The position numbers were made by a program, and so were the translations under genes. The notes below the pieces were generated by a model. It ran no database searches. It saw only the letters and a program-made list of their open reading frames with translations, and was not told where the DNA came from. 64,000 bases of DNA from Clostridium thermosuccinogenes (GTDB taxonomy: Bacteria; Bacillota; Clostridia; Acetivibrionales; DSM-5807): NCBI RefSeq assembly GCF_002896855.1, contig NZ_CP021850.1:3497665-3561664 (forward strand), written 5' to 3'. Numbering within the stretch: the stretch's first letter is position 1; the number at the start of each line of letters is the position of its first letter. Of the stretch, positions 38,228 to 48,489 are shown piece after piece.

Positions 38228-38462
38228 AAGCAAGCTCCTCCTTTAGTTTCAACTTCAATAATAAATATTCCCTCACAGTGGCATTTTAAACATAATAGAA
38301 TACGAGTCTATTCATCTGGAGCATAATTCCTATTTTAGAATAATACAAACTCCCATATGAATCAATATGTTAAGGAAACATTATGTTCCATCACCTCTTA
38401 GGTTTTCAATCAAAACACATCCCCCGGCGCATCGGAAAATTAAATTTATCTTTAGAGATATA

Positions 38463-38491
38463 TTGACAGAAAAAGGAGTCTGTTATATTAT
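38463..38491 (+). promoter_or_regulatory. Promoter of bioY
   Basis: Perfect TTGACA (38463-38468), a 17-bp spacer and TATTAT (38486-38491), directly followed by the BirA operator. The flavodiiron-bioY divergent gap of 315 bp holds no other gene. Confidence 0.85.
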
Positions 38492-38496
38492 TCTTA

Positions 38497-38528
38497 TTGT
38501 CAACCTAAATTTTTAAAATAGTTAACAA
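38497..38528 (+). promoter_or_regulatory. BirA operator (biotin repressor site) in front of bioY
   Basis: An inverted repeat, TTGTCAAC (38497-38504) and GTTAACAA (38521-38528) with a 16-bp spacer, matches the known BirA recognition pattern. It covers the expected transcription start, so biotin-loaded BirA should block bioY. AAGGAGG follows at 38532. Confidence 0.85.
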
Positions 38529-38542
38529 TTCAAGGAGGTCTT

Positions 38543-39097
38543 ATGAAACTAAATTTGAAAGATATTAATGTTATTGCTTTATTCACTGCAGTAACGGTGA
38601 TCCTGGCTCAGATTTCCATCCCAATACCCTTTTCTCCGGTACCGATCACCCTTTCCATTTTCGGAGTATTCCTTTCATCATTGATATTAGGAACCAGAAA
38701 CGGTATCTTATCGCAAATCGTTTACATTCTGCTGGGTTTGGTAGGTGTTCCGGTATTTGCCGGTTTCAGAGGCGGGTTAAATGTCTTATTAAGTCCCACA
38801 GGAGGGTACATAATCAGCTATCCCTTCATGGCTCTGGTAATAGGTCTGCTGGTCAGCCGCAAGAAAAACGCATCCTTTATCACAATGACCGGAGCGCTTC
38901 TGGCAGGATTGGTTGTATGCTACACTTTGGGCACTTCATGGCTTGCAGTGAGTGCCAAGCTTGATGCGGCCAAGGCGATATCCGCAGGAGTGATACCCTT
39001 TCTTCCCCTTGATATTGTAAAGGCAGTAATTTCCGCAGCATTGGGGCTTCAGATAAGAAATGCCCTGACCAGGGCAGGCCTGGTTAGCGCCGGATAA
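38543..39097 (+). CDS. bioY: BioY biotin transporter substrate-binding (S) component
   Basis: A 184-residue membrane protein with six hydrophobic helices. Family marks are AQISIPIPFSPVPITLSIFGVFLSS near the N-terminus, the GFRGGLNVLLSPTGGYIISYPF block, and a conserved Gly/Tyr/Leu segment YTLGTSWLAV. BioY captures biotin and works with a shared energy-coupling-factor (ECF) module, whose genes are not in this window. Expression is under a BirA operator, which confirms the biotin role and implies BirA is encoded elsewhere. It is monocistronic and ends at a strong terminator. Confidence 0.95.
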   Translation: MKLNLKDINVIALFTAVTVILAQISIPIPFSPVPITLSIFGVFLSSLILGTRNGILSQIVYILLGLVGVPVFAGFRGGLNVLLSPTGGYIISYPFMALVIGLLVSRKKNASFITMTGALLAGLVVCYTLGTSWLAVSAKLDAAKAISAGVIPFLPLDIVKAVISAALGLQIRNALTRAGLVSAG

Positions 39098-39169
39098 TAT
39101 AATGTGCTGCTAGTAAATGAATGATAATAAATCCCATCATAAAGATGCCATTTTAGGCAAATCCTCTTT

Positions 39170-39208
39170 GGAATCTCCTTTGGGAAATTACTTTTGGAGA
39201 TTCCTTTT
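39170..39208 (+). terminator. Terminator of bioY
   Basis: GGAATCTCC (39170-39178) pairs with GGAGATTCC (39196-39204), followed by TTTT. Confidence 0.8.
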
Positions 39209-39308
39209 CTATCTGATGAGGCAAAAAGATAATTAGCTTTGGCAGTAATGAGAGTTGTAAGGGCTTCCGGAAGCTTTATACCGATGAATAAATATAGAAA
39301 GTAAAAAT

Positions 39309-39344
39309 AACACCTATCCGCTTTGCAGCCGGATGGGTGTTTTT
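39309..39344 (+). terminator. Second terminator-like hairpin downstream of bioY
   Basis: AACACCTATCCG (39309-39320) pairs with CGGATGGGTGTT (39330-39341, one G-U or mismatch), then T-run. No gene between it and the first terminator is evident, so it may be a back-up terminator or end of an unseen short RNA. The rest of 39098-39610 shows no gene. Confidence 0.55.
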
Positions 39345-39522
39345 GCATTTGATTTCCCCTCAGAAGCCAAATAAGCTACTCATGTAAAGTATTAAACGCT
39401 TTATGTATTTGCTCGTTTATTTATTGTATTTTACCATACTCATATACATTACACCGTACACTGATATATTTCATCTATATATGATTTTATGCAGCACGAT
39501 TTGTCTTCTTCATACTTGTTAA

Positions 39523-39560
39523 TAAAAGACGGTGCAGCCAAAAAGCTACACCGTCTTTTA
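39523..39560. terminator. Terminator of tuf
   Basis: TAAAAGACGGTG at 39523 and its complement CACCGTCTTTTA ending at 39560 form a 16-bp stem with one mismatch and flanking A/T runs. It lies about 50 bp past the tuf stop on the minus strand. Confidence 0.85.
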
Positions 39561-39610
39561 TTAAATTACTTATGACACGCTTTATCGGCGGTCATTTTTA
39601 TATTTTAAAA

Positions 39611-40813
39611 TTACTCTATTATCTCAGTTACAGTTCCTGCTCCAACAGTTCTTCCGCCTTCACGGATAGCGAACCTCAAGCCGGCTTCCATAGCTATAGG
39701 AGTGATGAGCTTGATTGTCATGTTAACATGGTCACCAGGCATGCACATTTCTGTACCCTGAGGCAGTTCAACTACACCTGTAACGTCGGTAGTTCTGAAA
39801 TAGAACTGAGGTCTGTAACCATTGAAGAAAGGAGTATGTCTTCCACCTTCTTCTTTGGTGAGAACGTAAACCTGTGCCTTAAAGTGAGTATGAGGTTTGA
39901 TTGAGCCGGGTTTTACCAAAACCTGTCCTCTTTCAACTTCATTTCTCTGAATACCTCTTAAGAGAGCACCAATGTTATCTCCGGCAACAGCCTGATCCAG
40001 CAGCTTTCTGAACATTTCAACACCGGTTACAACTGTCTTCCTGGGAGCATCCATTAAGCCGACGATTTCAACTTCGTCACCAACTTTTACTGTTCCTCTT
40101 TCTACCCTACCAGTAGCAACAGTACCACGGCCGGTGATGGAGAATACGTCCTCGACAGGCATCAAGAAAGGCTTGTCTGTCGGTCTTTCAGGAGTAGGAA
40201 TGTATTCGTCAACTGTCTGCATCAGCTTGAGAATAGGAGCGTATTCAGGAGCATTAGGATCTGTTGAAGTGCATTCCAATGCAGCCAAAGCAGAACCTCT
40301 TACTATCGGAATCTCATCTCCAGGGAAGTCATACTGGCTCAAAAGCTCTCTGAGTTCCATTTCAACCAATTCGATAAGCTCTTCGTCATCTACCATATCA
40401 CACTTGTTAAGGAAAACAACTATGTATGGTACTCCAACCTGGTGTGATAAGAGAATGTGTTCTCTTGTCTGAGGCATCGGACCATCTGCAGCTGAAACAA
40501 CCAGGATAGCTCCGTCCATCTGAGCAGCACCGGTGATCATGTTCTTAACATAGTCAGCATGACCGGGGCAGTCAACGTGAGCGTAGTGCCTGTTTTCAGT
40601 TTCGTACTCAACATGAGCGGTATTGATGGTAATACCTCTTTCCTTCTCTTCCGGAGCAGCGTCTATCTGATCATATGCTCTATACTCTGCTCTTCCGAGA
40701 TAGCCTAATACTTTTGTTATAGCAGCTGTCAATGAAGTCTTGCCATGGTCAACGTGACCAATTGTTCCAATGTTAACATGGGGCTTAGTTCTTTCAAATT
40801 TAGCCTTAGCCAT
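39611..40813 (-). CDS. tuf: Translation elongation factor Tu
   Basis: A 400-residue GTPase carrying aminoacyl-tRNA to the ribosome. G1 motif [11 protein letters not shown] (18-28 region), G3 DCPGHADY near 81-88, G4 NKCDMVDD near 136-143 and G5 GSALAALE near 174-181 are all intact, and domains 2 and 3 are complete. It is the last gene of the str-type operon, with a 178-bp gap after fusA that carries two hairpins. This gap may allow separate regulation of the very abundant EF-Tu. Confidence 0.98.
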   Translation of the reverse strand: MAKAKFERTKPHVNIGTIGHVDHGKTSLTAAITKVLGYLGRAEYRAYDQIDAAPEEKERGITINTAHVEYETENRHYAHVDCPGHADYVKNMITGAAQMDGAILVVSAADGPMPQTREHILLSHQVGVPYIVVFLNKCDMVDDEELIELVEMELRELLSQYDFPGDEIPIVRGSALAALECTSTDPNAPEYAPILKLMQTVDEYIPTPERPTDKPFLMPVEDVFSITGRGTVATGRVERGTVKVGDEVEIVGLMDAPRKTVVTGVEMFRKLLDQAVAGDNIGALLRGIQRNEVERGQVLVKPGSIKPHTHFKAQVYVLTKEEGGRHTPFFNGYRPQFYFRTTDVTGVVELPQGTEMCMPGDHVNMTIKLITPIAMEAGLRFAIREGGRTVGAGTVTEIIE

Positions 40814-40874
40814 TAAAATTCTCCTCCCTTATATCAGTATTTTACTGATAGTTAATTAATTTATTAATTTTTAT

Positions 40875-40915
40875 GAAAAACCATATGCAATAAAACTATT
40901 GCATATTGGTTTTTC
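40875..40915 (-). terminator. Long hairpin in the fusA-tuf gap
   Basis: GAAAAACCATATGCAATA (40875-40892) pairs with TATTGCATATTGGTTTTTC (40897-40915) with a single bulged base, an 18-bp stem with T-rich ends on both strands. A smaller stem GTACCGA/TCGGTAC lies at 40948-40971. Partial termination or mRNA processing between fusA and tuf is likely. Confidence 0.65.
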
Positions 40916-40991
40916 AAAATTTAATATTTAAAGATCTTAAGTTCAATGTACCGATAAAATCATTTCGGTACTTGCCTTAATAAAGCTAAAC

Positions 40992-43070
40992 TTACTTTGA
41001 AGCTTTGCCATTAAGAATTTGCTCCTGAATGCTCTTGGGAACTTCTTCGAAATGGCTTGTCTGCATCGTAAAGGTACCTCTTCCCTGAGTTCTTGAACGC
41101 AGGGTGGTCGCATATCCGAACATTTCAGACAGCGGCACGAAAGCTTTGATGTTCTGAACACCGGATACTGACTCCATACCTTCAATCCTACCTCTTCTTG
41201 AGTTCAGATCGCCCATTACGTCTCCCATGTATTCATCAGGAACGAATACATCAACCTTCATTATAGGCTCCAGGAGAACTGGGTCAGCCTTTTTGCAGCC
41301 TTCCTTGAATCCCATGGAGGCAGCAATCTTAAAGGCCATTTCTGAGGAGTCAACTTCATGGTATGAACCATCAACAAGAGTAACTTTTACGTCAACTACG
41401 GGGTACCCACCCAGAACACCATTATTCATGGCATCCTGAATACCAGCATCTATAGCCGGTATATATTCCTTAGGAATAGCACCACCGACGATCTTGTTGA
41501 CAAATTCATAGCCGGTTCCAGGTTCCTTAGGCTCAATTTCCAGCCAGCAGTGACCATATTGACCACGACCACCGGACTGTCTTACAAACTTACCTTCGGC
41601 CCTTACTGCCTTGCGGATGGTTTCCTTATATGAAACCTGCGGATTTCCTACATTAGCCTCAACCTTGAACTCCCTCATCAGACGGTCAACTATTATGTCA
41701 AGATGCAGTTCACCCATACCTGAAATAATAGTTTGTCCTGTTTCAGGGTTTGTATAAGTTCTGAATGTAGGATCTTCTTCAGCCAGCTTCTGCAAAGCCA
41801 GGCTCATCTTTTCTTGTCCATCTTTTGACTTCGGTTCAATGGCTATTTCTATAACCGGTTCCGGGAATTCCATGGACTCCAAGATAACTGGATTTTCTTC
41901 TGTGCACAAGGTATCACCGGTTGTAGTATCCTTCAAACCTACTGCGGCAGCTATGTCTCCGGAATAGACCATGTCTATTTCCTCTCTGTGGTTTGCATGC
42001 ATCATGAGAATTCTACCGATTCTCTCTCTCTTGTTCTTAGTTGAGTTAAGAACATAAGATCCGGAGCTCAATTTGCCTGAGTATACCCTGAAGAAGCACA
42101 ATTTACCCACATACGGGTCGGACATAATTTTGAATGCCAATGCAGCAAACGGGCCATCGTCATTTGCAGGCCTTTCAATTTCCTCTTCGCCATCCAAAGA
42201 TACACCTTTTATTGGTGGTATATCCACAGGAGACGGCAAATATTCTACAACTGCATCCAGCAATTCCTGTACACCCTTATTTTTGTACGATGATCCGCAA
42301 ACCACCGGTACGCACTTCAAAGCTATTGTTCCGGCTCTTATTGCAGCATGTATCTCTTCCTCTGTTATCTCTTGTTCCTCGAGATATTTCATCATCAATT
42401 CTTCGTCTAGTTCAGCAACAGATTCTATCAATTTATTATGGTATTCTGTAGCGAGATCTTTCAAATCTTCAGGAATAGGCTGTTCTTCAATAACTTTACC
42501 CAAGTCATCCCTGAAGTAGTATGCCTTCATTTTTATAAGGTCTATTATACCTGCAAAGGTATCTTCACTGCCTATAGGTATCTGAATCGGAACAGGATTG
42601 GCTTTCAATCTGTCCCTTATCATGTCAACGCATCTGAAAAAGTCTGCTCCCACTATATCCATTTTGTTAATGTATGCAATACGAGGAACGCCGTACTTGT
42701 CAGCCTGTCTCCAGACTGTTTCAGTCTGCGGCTCAACTCCTCCCTTTGCACTAAAAATTGTTACTGAACCATCGAGAACTCTGAGAGATCTTTCTACTTC
42801 CACAGTGAAGTCAACGTGCCCCGGCGTATCTATGATGTTAATTCTCTTTCCTTTCCAGAAAGCAGTAGTCGCAGCAGATGTAATCGTGATACCTCTTTCC
42901 TGCTCCTGTACCATCCAGTCCATGGTTGCAGCGCCTTCATGCACTTCACCAATCTTATGAACCTTTCCGGTATAAAACAAGATACGTTCCGTGGTAGTCG
43001 TCTTCCCAGCGTCAATATGAGCCATTATTCCGATATTTCTAGTGTTCTCTAAGCTATATTCTCTGGGCAT
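40992..43070 (-). CDS. fusA: Translation elongation factor G
   Basis: A 692-residue translocase GTPase. The G domain has [15 protein letters not shown] near residues 16-30, DTPGHVDF near 80-87 and [10 protein letters not shown] near 134-143. Domains II to V follow at normal length, including [18 protein letters not shown] and the C-terminal [22 protein letters not shown] segment. It lies in the conventional rpsL-rpsG-fusA-tuf order, 52 bp after rpsG. No duplicate or fusidic-acid-resistance paralogue is in the window. Confidence 0.98.
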   Translation of the reverse strand: MPREYSLENTRNIGIMAHIDAGKTTTTERILFYTGKVHKIGEVHEGAATMDWMVQEQERGITITSAATTAFWKGKRINIIDTPGHVDFTVEVERSLRVLDGSVTIFSAKGGVEPQTETVWRQADKYGVPRIAYINKMDIVGADFFRCVDMIRDRLKANPVPIQIPIGSEDTFAGIIDLIKMKAYYFRDDLGKVIEEQPIPEDLKDLATEYHNKLIESVAELDEELMMKYLEEQEITEEEIHAAIRAGTIALKCVPVVCGSSYKNKGVQELLDAVVEYLPSPVDIPPIKGVSLDGEEEIERPANDDGPFAALAFKIMSDPYVGKLCFFRVYSGKLSSGSYVLNSTKNKRERIGRILMMHANHREEIDMVYSGDIAAAVGLKDTTTGDTLCTEENPVILESMEFPEPVIEIAIEPKSKDGQEKMSLALQKLAEEDPTFRTYTNPETGQTIISGMGELHLDIIVDRLMREFKVEANVGNPQVSYKETIRKAVRAEGKFVRQSGGRGQYGHCWLEIEPKEPGTGYEFVNKIVGGAIPKEYIPAIDAGIQDAMNNGVLGGYPVVDVKVTLVDGSYHEVDSSEMAFKIAASMGFKEGCKKADPVLLEPIMKVDVFVPDEYMGDVMGDLNSRRGRIEGMESVSGVQNIKAFVPLSEMFGYATTLRSRTQGRGTFTMQTSHFEEVPKSIQEQILNGKASK

Positions 43071-43122
43071 TAATGCCCTCCTTTCTCTCTTTTCGACAGT
43101 TCAAAAATTTTTAAATGTGATT

Positions 43123-43668
<546 letters not shown>

Positions 43669-43780
43669 TCATAGGTACTCGTGGCTTTTTCACCACGTCA
43701 GTGCTCTGTAACTGCCATTTAAAATTTATATATATTTAAACGACGTACTTAGCACTTATTTTTTGCATATCATATAACTT

Positions 43781-43826
43781 ATATTTGTGTAATATTTTGC
43801 TATAAAAAATCATACTACACAAATAT
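43781..43826 (-). promoter_or_regulatory. Inverted repeat in the rpsL-rpsG gap
   Basis: ATATTTGTGTA (43781-43791) and TACACAAATAT (43816-43826) pair perfectly around a 24-nt loop in the 256-bp rpsL-rpsG spacer. A smaller stem CGTGG/CCACG lies near 43680. The spacer is longer than is usual for this pair. Confidence 0.5.
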
Positions 43827-43849
43827 ATCGTGCATTGCACGTCATATGA

Positions 43850-44278
43850 TTACTTCTTAGCAGCCCCAGCCTTTGGCTTCTTAGCGCCATACTTGGAACG
43901 ACCCTGCATTCTCTTTGCAACACCTGCCGTATCCAAAGTACCCCTGATAATATGGTATCTAACACCAGGGAGGTCCTTAACCCTACCACCTCTTATAAGA
44001 ACAACACTGTGCTCCTGAAGATTGTGGCCGATACCAGGAATATAAGATGTTACTTCTATTCCATTGGTCAAACGAACTCTGGCAACCTTTCTCAAAGCTG
44101 AATTAGGCTTCTTGGGTGTAACAGTCTTAACGACAGTGCAAACACCGCGCTTTTGAGGGCTATTCAAGTCAATAGTCTTCTTCTTCAGGGAATTAAAACC
44201 TTTCTGCAAAGCAGGAGAAGAAGATTTCTTCTGAGTAACCTCTCTTCCCTTTCTAACCAGCTGATTGAATGTTGGCAT
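43850..44278 (-). CDS. rpsL: 30S ribosomal protein S12
   Basis: A 142-residue decoding-centre protein. The ATG at 44278 ([11 protein letters not shown]) follows GGAGGTG; the longer frame has no support. The conserved [15 protein letters not shown], the loop with [29 protein letters not shown] and a basic C-terminal tail rich in Lys and Ala are present. The usual streptomycin-related Lys in [11 protein letters not shown] is wild-type. Confidence 0.97.
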   Translation of the reverse strand: MPTFNQLVRKGREVTQKKSSSPALQKGFNSLKKKTIDLNSPQKRGVCTVVKTVTPKKPNSALRKVARVRLTNGIEVTSYIPGIGHNLQEHSVVLIRGGRVKDLPGVRYHIIRGTLDTAGVAKRMQGRSKYGAKKPKAGAAKK

Positions 44279-44326
44279 CAATACACCTCCTTTCAACAAT
44301 TTATCTATATGGTTTCAGATCAAAAC

Positions 44327-44569
44327 CTATTTCAGCAGACATGCTGCTGAGGCTCCAACCTCTATCCCGCAAGCTTTTCCTAATTGTTTCATTGTGTCCA
44401 CATATACTATCTCAATAGAACTGTTCTGCGCCAGCACCTTGAGATTGCCTACTACTTTTTCATCAGCATCCTTTGCTATGAACAGTAACCTGGCAGTTCC
44501 AGCTTCAACAGCTTTTAAAGACTGTTTTATTCCTACAGTTTTCCTACCATTTTTTAATTCATCAAGCAC
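44327..44569 (-). CDS. L7Ae-family ribosomal/kink-turn RNA-binding protein (YbxF type)
   Basis: An 80-residue protein of the L7Ae/L30e fold with the characteristic GIKQSLKAVEAGTARLLFIAKDAD and ending LGKACGIEVGASAACLLK. The Bacillus homologue in the same position (before rpsL) binds kink-turn RNAs. The GTG start follows GGAGG. It is the first gene of the str-type operon, downstream of its own promoter. Confidence 0.93.
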   Translation of the reverse strand: MLDELKNGRKTVGIKQSLKAVEAGTARLLFIAKDADEKVVGNLKVLAQNSSIEIVYVDTMKQLGKACGIEVGASAACLLK

Positions 44570-44722
44570 TGTTTAACCTCCTGTATGCCAACAGAAAACC
44601 TTTTCCTGATTTTGCCTTCACAAGCTTGATTAATCTGAGAAACCAAAAGCAAATAGCACTGGTTTATATCATGAGTCTTTGGGTTCTCATCTGCATAGCA
44701 CTCCGATTTTGACACTAAAACA

Positions 44723-44752
44723 TTTTATCACCGCAAAGACACATTTGTCAAG
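44723..44752 (-). promoter_or_regulatory. Promoter of the L7Ae-rpsL-rpsG-fusA-tuf operon
   Basis: On the minus strand TTGACA (44747-44752) is followed after 18 bp by TAAAAT (44723-44728). It lies between rpoC and the L7Ae-like gene, so this operon can be expressed independently of rpoBC. The leader to the GTG start is about 145 nt. Confidence 0.7.
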
Positions 44753-44888
44753 TCGTCAATAATGGAAGGCAGGAAAAGGATATAGGAAGCATTTGAGGAC
44801 TATTAGCAACATTCATAATGCCTTTCACAATCTAAGTTAAGCAATATATAAACATCCTCAGGTAATTATACAGAATCTTTGGATATTT

Positions 44889-44920
44889 CCGGGATGCGGA
44901 ACCATGATCCCGCATCCCGG
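44889..44920 (-). terminator. Hairpin after rpoC
   Basis: CCGGGATGCGG (44889-44899) pairs perfectly with CCGCATCCCGG (44910-44920), an 11-bp GC-rich stem about 45 bp past the rpoC stop. The U-run is weak on the minus strand, so termination may be partial. The 393-bp rpoC-L7Ae gap holds only this and the promoter. Confidence 0.65.
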
Positions 44921-44962
44921 CATTTTCTCAATTCTTTAGGCATACAGCCTTTGAATATCTTC

Positions 44963-47900
44963 CTACTTTTCTGCTTTGTCTTCCACAATTTGAATACTTA
45001 TGTCCTTGTATCTGCTCATTCCTGTTCCGGCAGGTATGAGCTTTCCGATTATAACGTTTTCCTTCAGACCTATCAGAGGATCCGTCTTGCCCTTTATGGC
45101 TGCCTCCGTCAATACCCTTGTGGTTTCCTGGAAGGATGCTGCGGAGAGGAAGGAATCGGTAGCCAGCGAAGCTTTTGTTATACCTAACAGGGCCCTCCTG
45201 CCGGTAGCAGTTCTGAGACCCAGTTCTGCCACCCGGTTGTTCTCCTTTTCAAACTCGAACATATCCACCAGTCCGCCCGGTAACAGATTTGTATCTCCGG
45301 GATCCTCCACCTTTACCTTTCTCATCATCTGTCTGACTATAACTTCAATATGCTTGTCATTTATATCAACACCCTGCAGTCTGTAAACTCTCTGAACTTC
45401 CTGCAGGAGATAAGCCTGAACGCCTTTTACTCCCTTGATCTTCAATATGTCGTGAGGATTTACGGAACCTTCTGTCAATTCATCTCCTGCCTCTACGACG
45501 TCACCGTCGGAAACCTTCAGTCTCGAACCATAAGGGATAAGGTAAGTCCTCGAATCGCCGTCCTCGGATGTTACGATTATCTCCCTCTTCTTCTTTGTTT
45601 CGGACAGCTTGACCGTACCGTCTATCTCGGAGATAACAGCCAGTCCTTTCGGTTTTCTTGCCTCAAACAATTCTTCTACACGGGGGAGACCCTGGGTGAT
45701 ATCTTCTCCTGCAACACCGCCCGTATGGAAAGTTCTCATCGTAAGCTGAGTACCCGGCTCACCTATGGACTGAGCAGCTATTATACCTACCGCCTCTCCG
45801 ACATTGCACTCTCTGCCTGTTGCGAGGTTTGCTCCATAGCACTTGGAGCATACACCCAATTCTGAATGGCATGTGAGCACAGATCTTATAAGTACCTTCT
45901 TTATTCCGGCCTTCTCTATTTTTTCTGCCTGGGCATCATTGATCATTGTATCGGCAGGAACCAATACCTCTCCGGTTTCAGGATGAACAACATCATCTAT
46001 GGTATACCTTCCTACCAGCCTTTCTGCCAATCCTTCAATAACCTCATTGCCATCTTTTATTGCGTATACTTCAATACCCTTCTTAGTTCCACAGTCCACT
46101 TCTCTTACTATAACATCCTGGCTGACATCAACCAGACGCCTTGTCAGGTATCCGGAGTCCGCGGTTCTCAATGCGGTATCCGCCAGACCTTTTCTGGCAC
46201 CGTGGGTCGAGATGAAGAACTCCAGCACGTTCAGACCTTCACGGAAGTTTGATTTGATAGGCAGCTCTATTGTCCTACCGGTGGTATCCGCCATCAAGCC
46301 CCTCATACCTGCCAGCTGTTTAATCTGGTTTATGTTACCTCTCGCACCTGAGTTGGACATCATGTAAAGAGGATTCATCTTATCGAGGTTTTCAATAAGA
46401 GCGCTCTGAATATTATCCGATGCTTCGTTCCATGCTGCTATGACAGAGTTGTAACGCTCTTCTTCGGAGATAAGACCTCTCTTGTACTGCTTTGTGATAT
46501 TCTCAATCTTTTCCTCCGTCTCTTTCAGATAGCGGGCTTTTACTTCAGGTATAACCATATCGGATACGCTTATGGTGATGGCTCCCTTGGTAGAGAACTT
46601 GAAGCCCAAAGCTTTTATATTATCCAGTACAATAGCTGTTTCGGTAGTTCCATGCTTCTTTATGCACCTGTCAATGATCTTACCCAGTTCCTTCTTACCA
46701 ACAAGGAAATCCACCTCAAGATCAAAAGCTTTTTCCGGGTCAGTTCTGTCCACATAGCCCAAATCCTGAGGGATGGCACTATTGAATATAAATCTTCCAA
46801 TAGTTGAGGTGACAATGCGGGACATAGGCTTGCCATCTATTTCTTTTCTGACCCTCACGCCTATCCTGGCATGCAAACCGATTACGCCGTTGGTGTATGC
46901 CAGCATAGCTTCATCATAGGATGAAAAGACCTTTCCTTCTCCCTTTTCTCCTTCGCGGTCTATGGTCAGGTAATAGCAGCCCAAAACCATATCCTGTGTA
47001 GGAACTGTAACAGGTTTTCCATCCTGAGGCTTCAACAGGTTGTTTGCCGAAAGCATGAGGAATCTGGCTTCTGCCTGTGCCTCTGCAGACAATGGTACGT
47101 GCACAGCCATCTGGTCACCGTCAAAGTCGGCGTTGTAAGCAGTACATACCAGCGGATGAAGCTTTATTGCTCTACCTTCCACCAATACGGGTTCAAAAGC
47201 CTGAATACCCAGCCTGTGCAGCGTTGGAGCACGGTTCAGCAGAACCGGATGTTCCTTTATAACCGCTTCCAGCACATCCCAGACTTCATTTCTTACCTTT
47301 TCCACCATTCTCTTTGCGCTCTTTATATTATGGGCCAATCCGTCATTAACAAGCTTTTTCATTACAAAAGGTTTGAAAAGCTCCAGAGCCATTTCTCTTG
47401 GCAAACCACACTGGTATATCTTAAGCTCCGGTCCTACAACAATAACTGAACGCCCGGAATAGTCAACACGTTTACCCAGCAAGTTCTGACGAAAGCGACC
47501 CTGCTTTCCTTTCAGCATTTCAGAAAGGGATTTAAGAGGCCTGTTGCCGGGTCCGGTTACAGGTCTTCCCCTTCTTCCGTTATCAATGAGAGCATCTACA
47601 GCTTCCTGCAGCATCCTCTTTTCGTTCCTGACGATTATGTCAGGAGCTCCAAGGTCCAGAAGCCTTTTCAGACGATTGTTTCTGTTAATTACTCTTCTGT
47701 AAAGGTCGTTCAAATCTGATGTTGCGAATCTGCCACCGTCCAGCTGAACCATAGGTCTCAGTTCCGGAGGTATTACGGGCACGGCATCCAGTATCATCCA
47801 CTCGGGCCTGTTTCCTGATGTCCTGAAAGCCTCTACCACTTCAAGCCTTTTTATGAGTCTTACTCTTTTTTGCCCGGTGGCGTCAGCCAGTTCAGCCTTC

Positions 47901-48472
47901 AATTCTTTTGAAAGCTTCTCCGGATCAATTTCCATAAGCAGCTCTTTGATAGCTTCTGCACCCATTCCGGCACGGAAGTTATGTCCGAATTTTTCAACAC
48001 TGTCCCGATATTCTTTTTCAGAAAGCACCTGCTTCTTGGACAGAGGGGTCTGTCCGGGATCTATTACGACATAAGAAGCAAAGTACAGAATTTTTTCAAG
48101 AGCCCTGGGCGACATGTCCAGGATCAATCCCATCCTGCTGGGTATTCCTTTAAAATACCATATATGGGATACCGGGGCAGCCAATTCTATGTGCCCCATT
48201 CTTTCCCTTCTTACCTTGGAACGGGTTACTTCAACTCCGCACCGGTCACAAACAATACCTTTATACCTTATTCTTTTATATTTTCCGCAATGGCATTCCC
48301 AGTCCTTCTGCGGTCCAAAAATTCTCTCACAGAAGAGACCATCCCTTTCGGGTTTCAGAGTTCTATAATTAATAGTTTCCGGTTTTTTTACTTCACCTTT
48401 GGACCATTCCCTGATCTTCTCAGGAGAAGCCAAACCAATTCTAATGGATTCAAAGTTGTTCAATTCAAACAT
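44963..48472 (-). CDS. rpoC: DNA-directed RNA polymerase beta' subunit
   Basis: A 1169-residue subunit. The N-terminal zinc finger [20 protein letters not shown] is near residues 60-80, the catalytic magnesium loop [12 protein letters not shown] near 450, the bridge helix and trigger loop region near 700-850 (with [19 protein letters not shown]), and the second zinc site [13 protein letters not shown] near 870-885. Length fits clostridial RpoC. The ribosome site GGGAGG precedes the ATG, 17 bp after the rpoB stop. Confidence 0.98.
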   Translation of the reverse strand: MFELNNFESIRIGLASPEKIREWSKGEVKKPETINYRTLKPERDGLFCERIFGPQKDWECHCGKYKRIRYKGIVCDRCGVEVTRSKVRRERMGHIELAAPVSHIWYFKGIPSRMGLILDMSPRALEKILYFASYVVIDPGQTPLSKKQVLSEKEYRDSVEKFGHNFRAGMGAEAIKELLMEIDPEKLSKELKAELADATGQKRVRLIKRLEVVEAFRTSGNRPEWMILDAVPVIPPELRPMVQLDGGRFATSDLNDLYRRVINRNNRLKRLLDLGAPDIIVRNEKRMLQEAVDALIDNGRRGRPVTGPGNRPLKSLSEMLKGKQGRFRQNLLGKRVDYSGRSVIVVGPELKIYQCGLPREMALELFKPFVMKKLVNDGLAHNIKSAKRMVEKVRNEVWDVLEAVIKEHPVLLNRAPTLHRLGIQAFEPVLVEGRAIKLHPLVCTAYNADFDGDQMAVHVPLSAEAQAEARFLMLSANNLLKPQDGKPVTVPTQDMVLGCYYLTIDREGEKGEGKVFSSYDEAMLAYTNGVIGLHARIGVRVRKEIDGKPMSRIVTSTIGRFIFNSAIPQDLGYVDRTDPEKAFDLEVDFLVGKKELGKIIDRCIKKHGTTETAIVLDNIKALGFKFSTKGAITISVSDMVIPEVKARYLKETEEKIENITKQYKRGLISEEERYNSVIAAWNEASDNIQSALIENLDKMNPLYMMSNSGARGNINQIKQLAGMRGLMADTTGRTIELPIKSNFREGLNVLEFFISTHGARKGLADTALRTADSGYLTRRLVDVSQDVIVREVDCGTKKGIEVYAIKDGNEVIEGLAERLVGRYTIDDVVHPETGEVLVPADTMINDAQAEKIEKAGIKKVLIRSVLTCHSELGVCSKCYGANLATGRECNVGEAVGIIAAQSIGEPGTQLTMRTFHTGGVAGEDITQGLPRVEELFEARKPKGLAVISEIDGTVKLSETKKKREIIVTSEDGDSRTYLIPYGSRLKVSDGDVVEAGDELTEGSVNPHDILKIKGVKGVQAYLLQEVQRVYRLQGVDINDKHIEVIVRQMMRKVKVEDPGDTNLLPGGLVDMFEFEKENNRVAELGLRTATGRRALLGITKASLATDSFLSAASFQETTRVLTEAAIKGKTDPLIGLKENVIIGKLIPAGTGMSRYKDISIQIVEDKAEK

Positions 48473-48489
48473 GGCGCCATCTCCCTCCC

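Noticed and set aside
39049-39348. A 99-residue minus-strand frame antisense to the end of bioY
   Set aside because: It spans two terminator hairpins and overlaps the bioY 3' end; no start signal or family match.
45350-45865. Long plus-strand frames opposite rpoC and rpoB
   Set aside because: Shadow frames created by codon bias of the strongly conserved polymerase genes.
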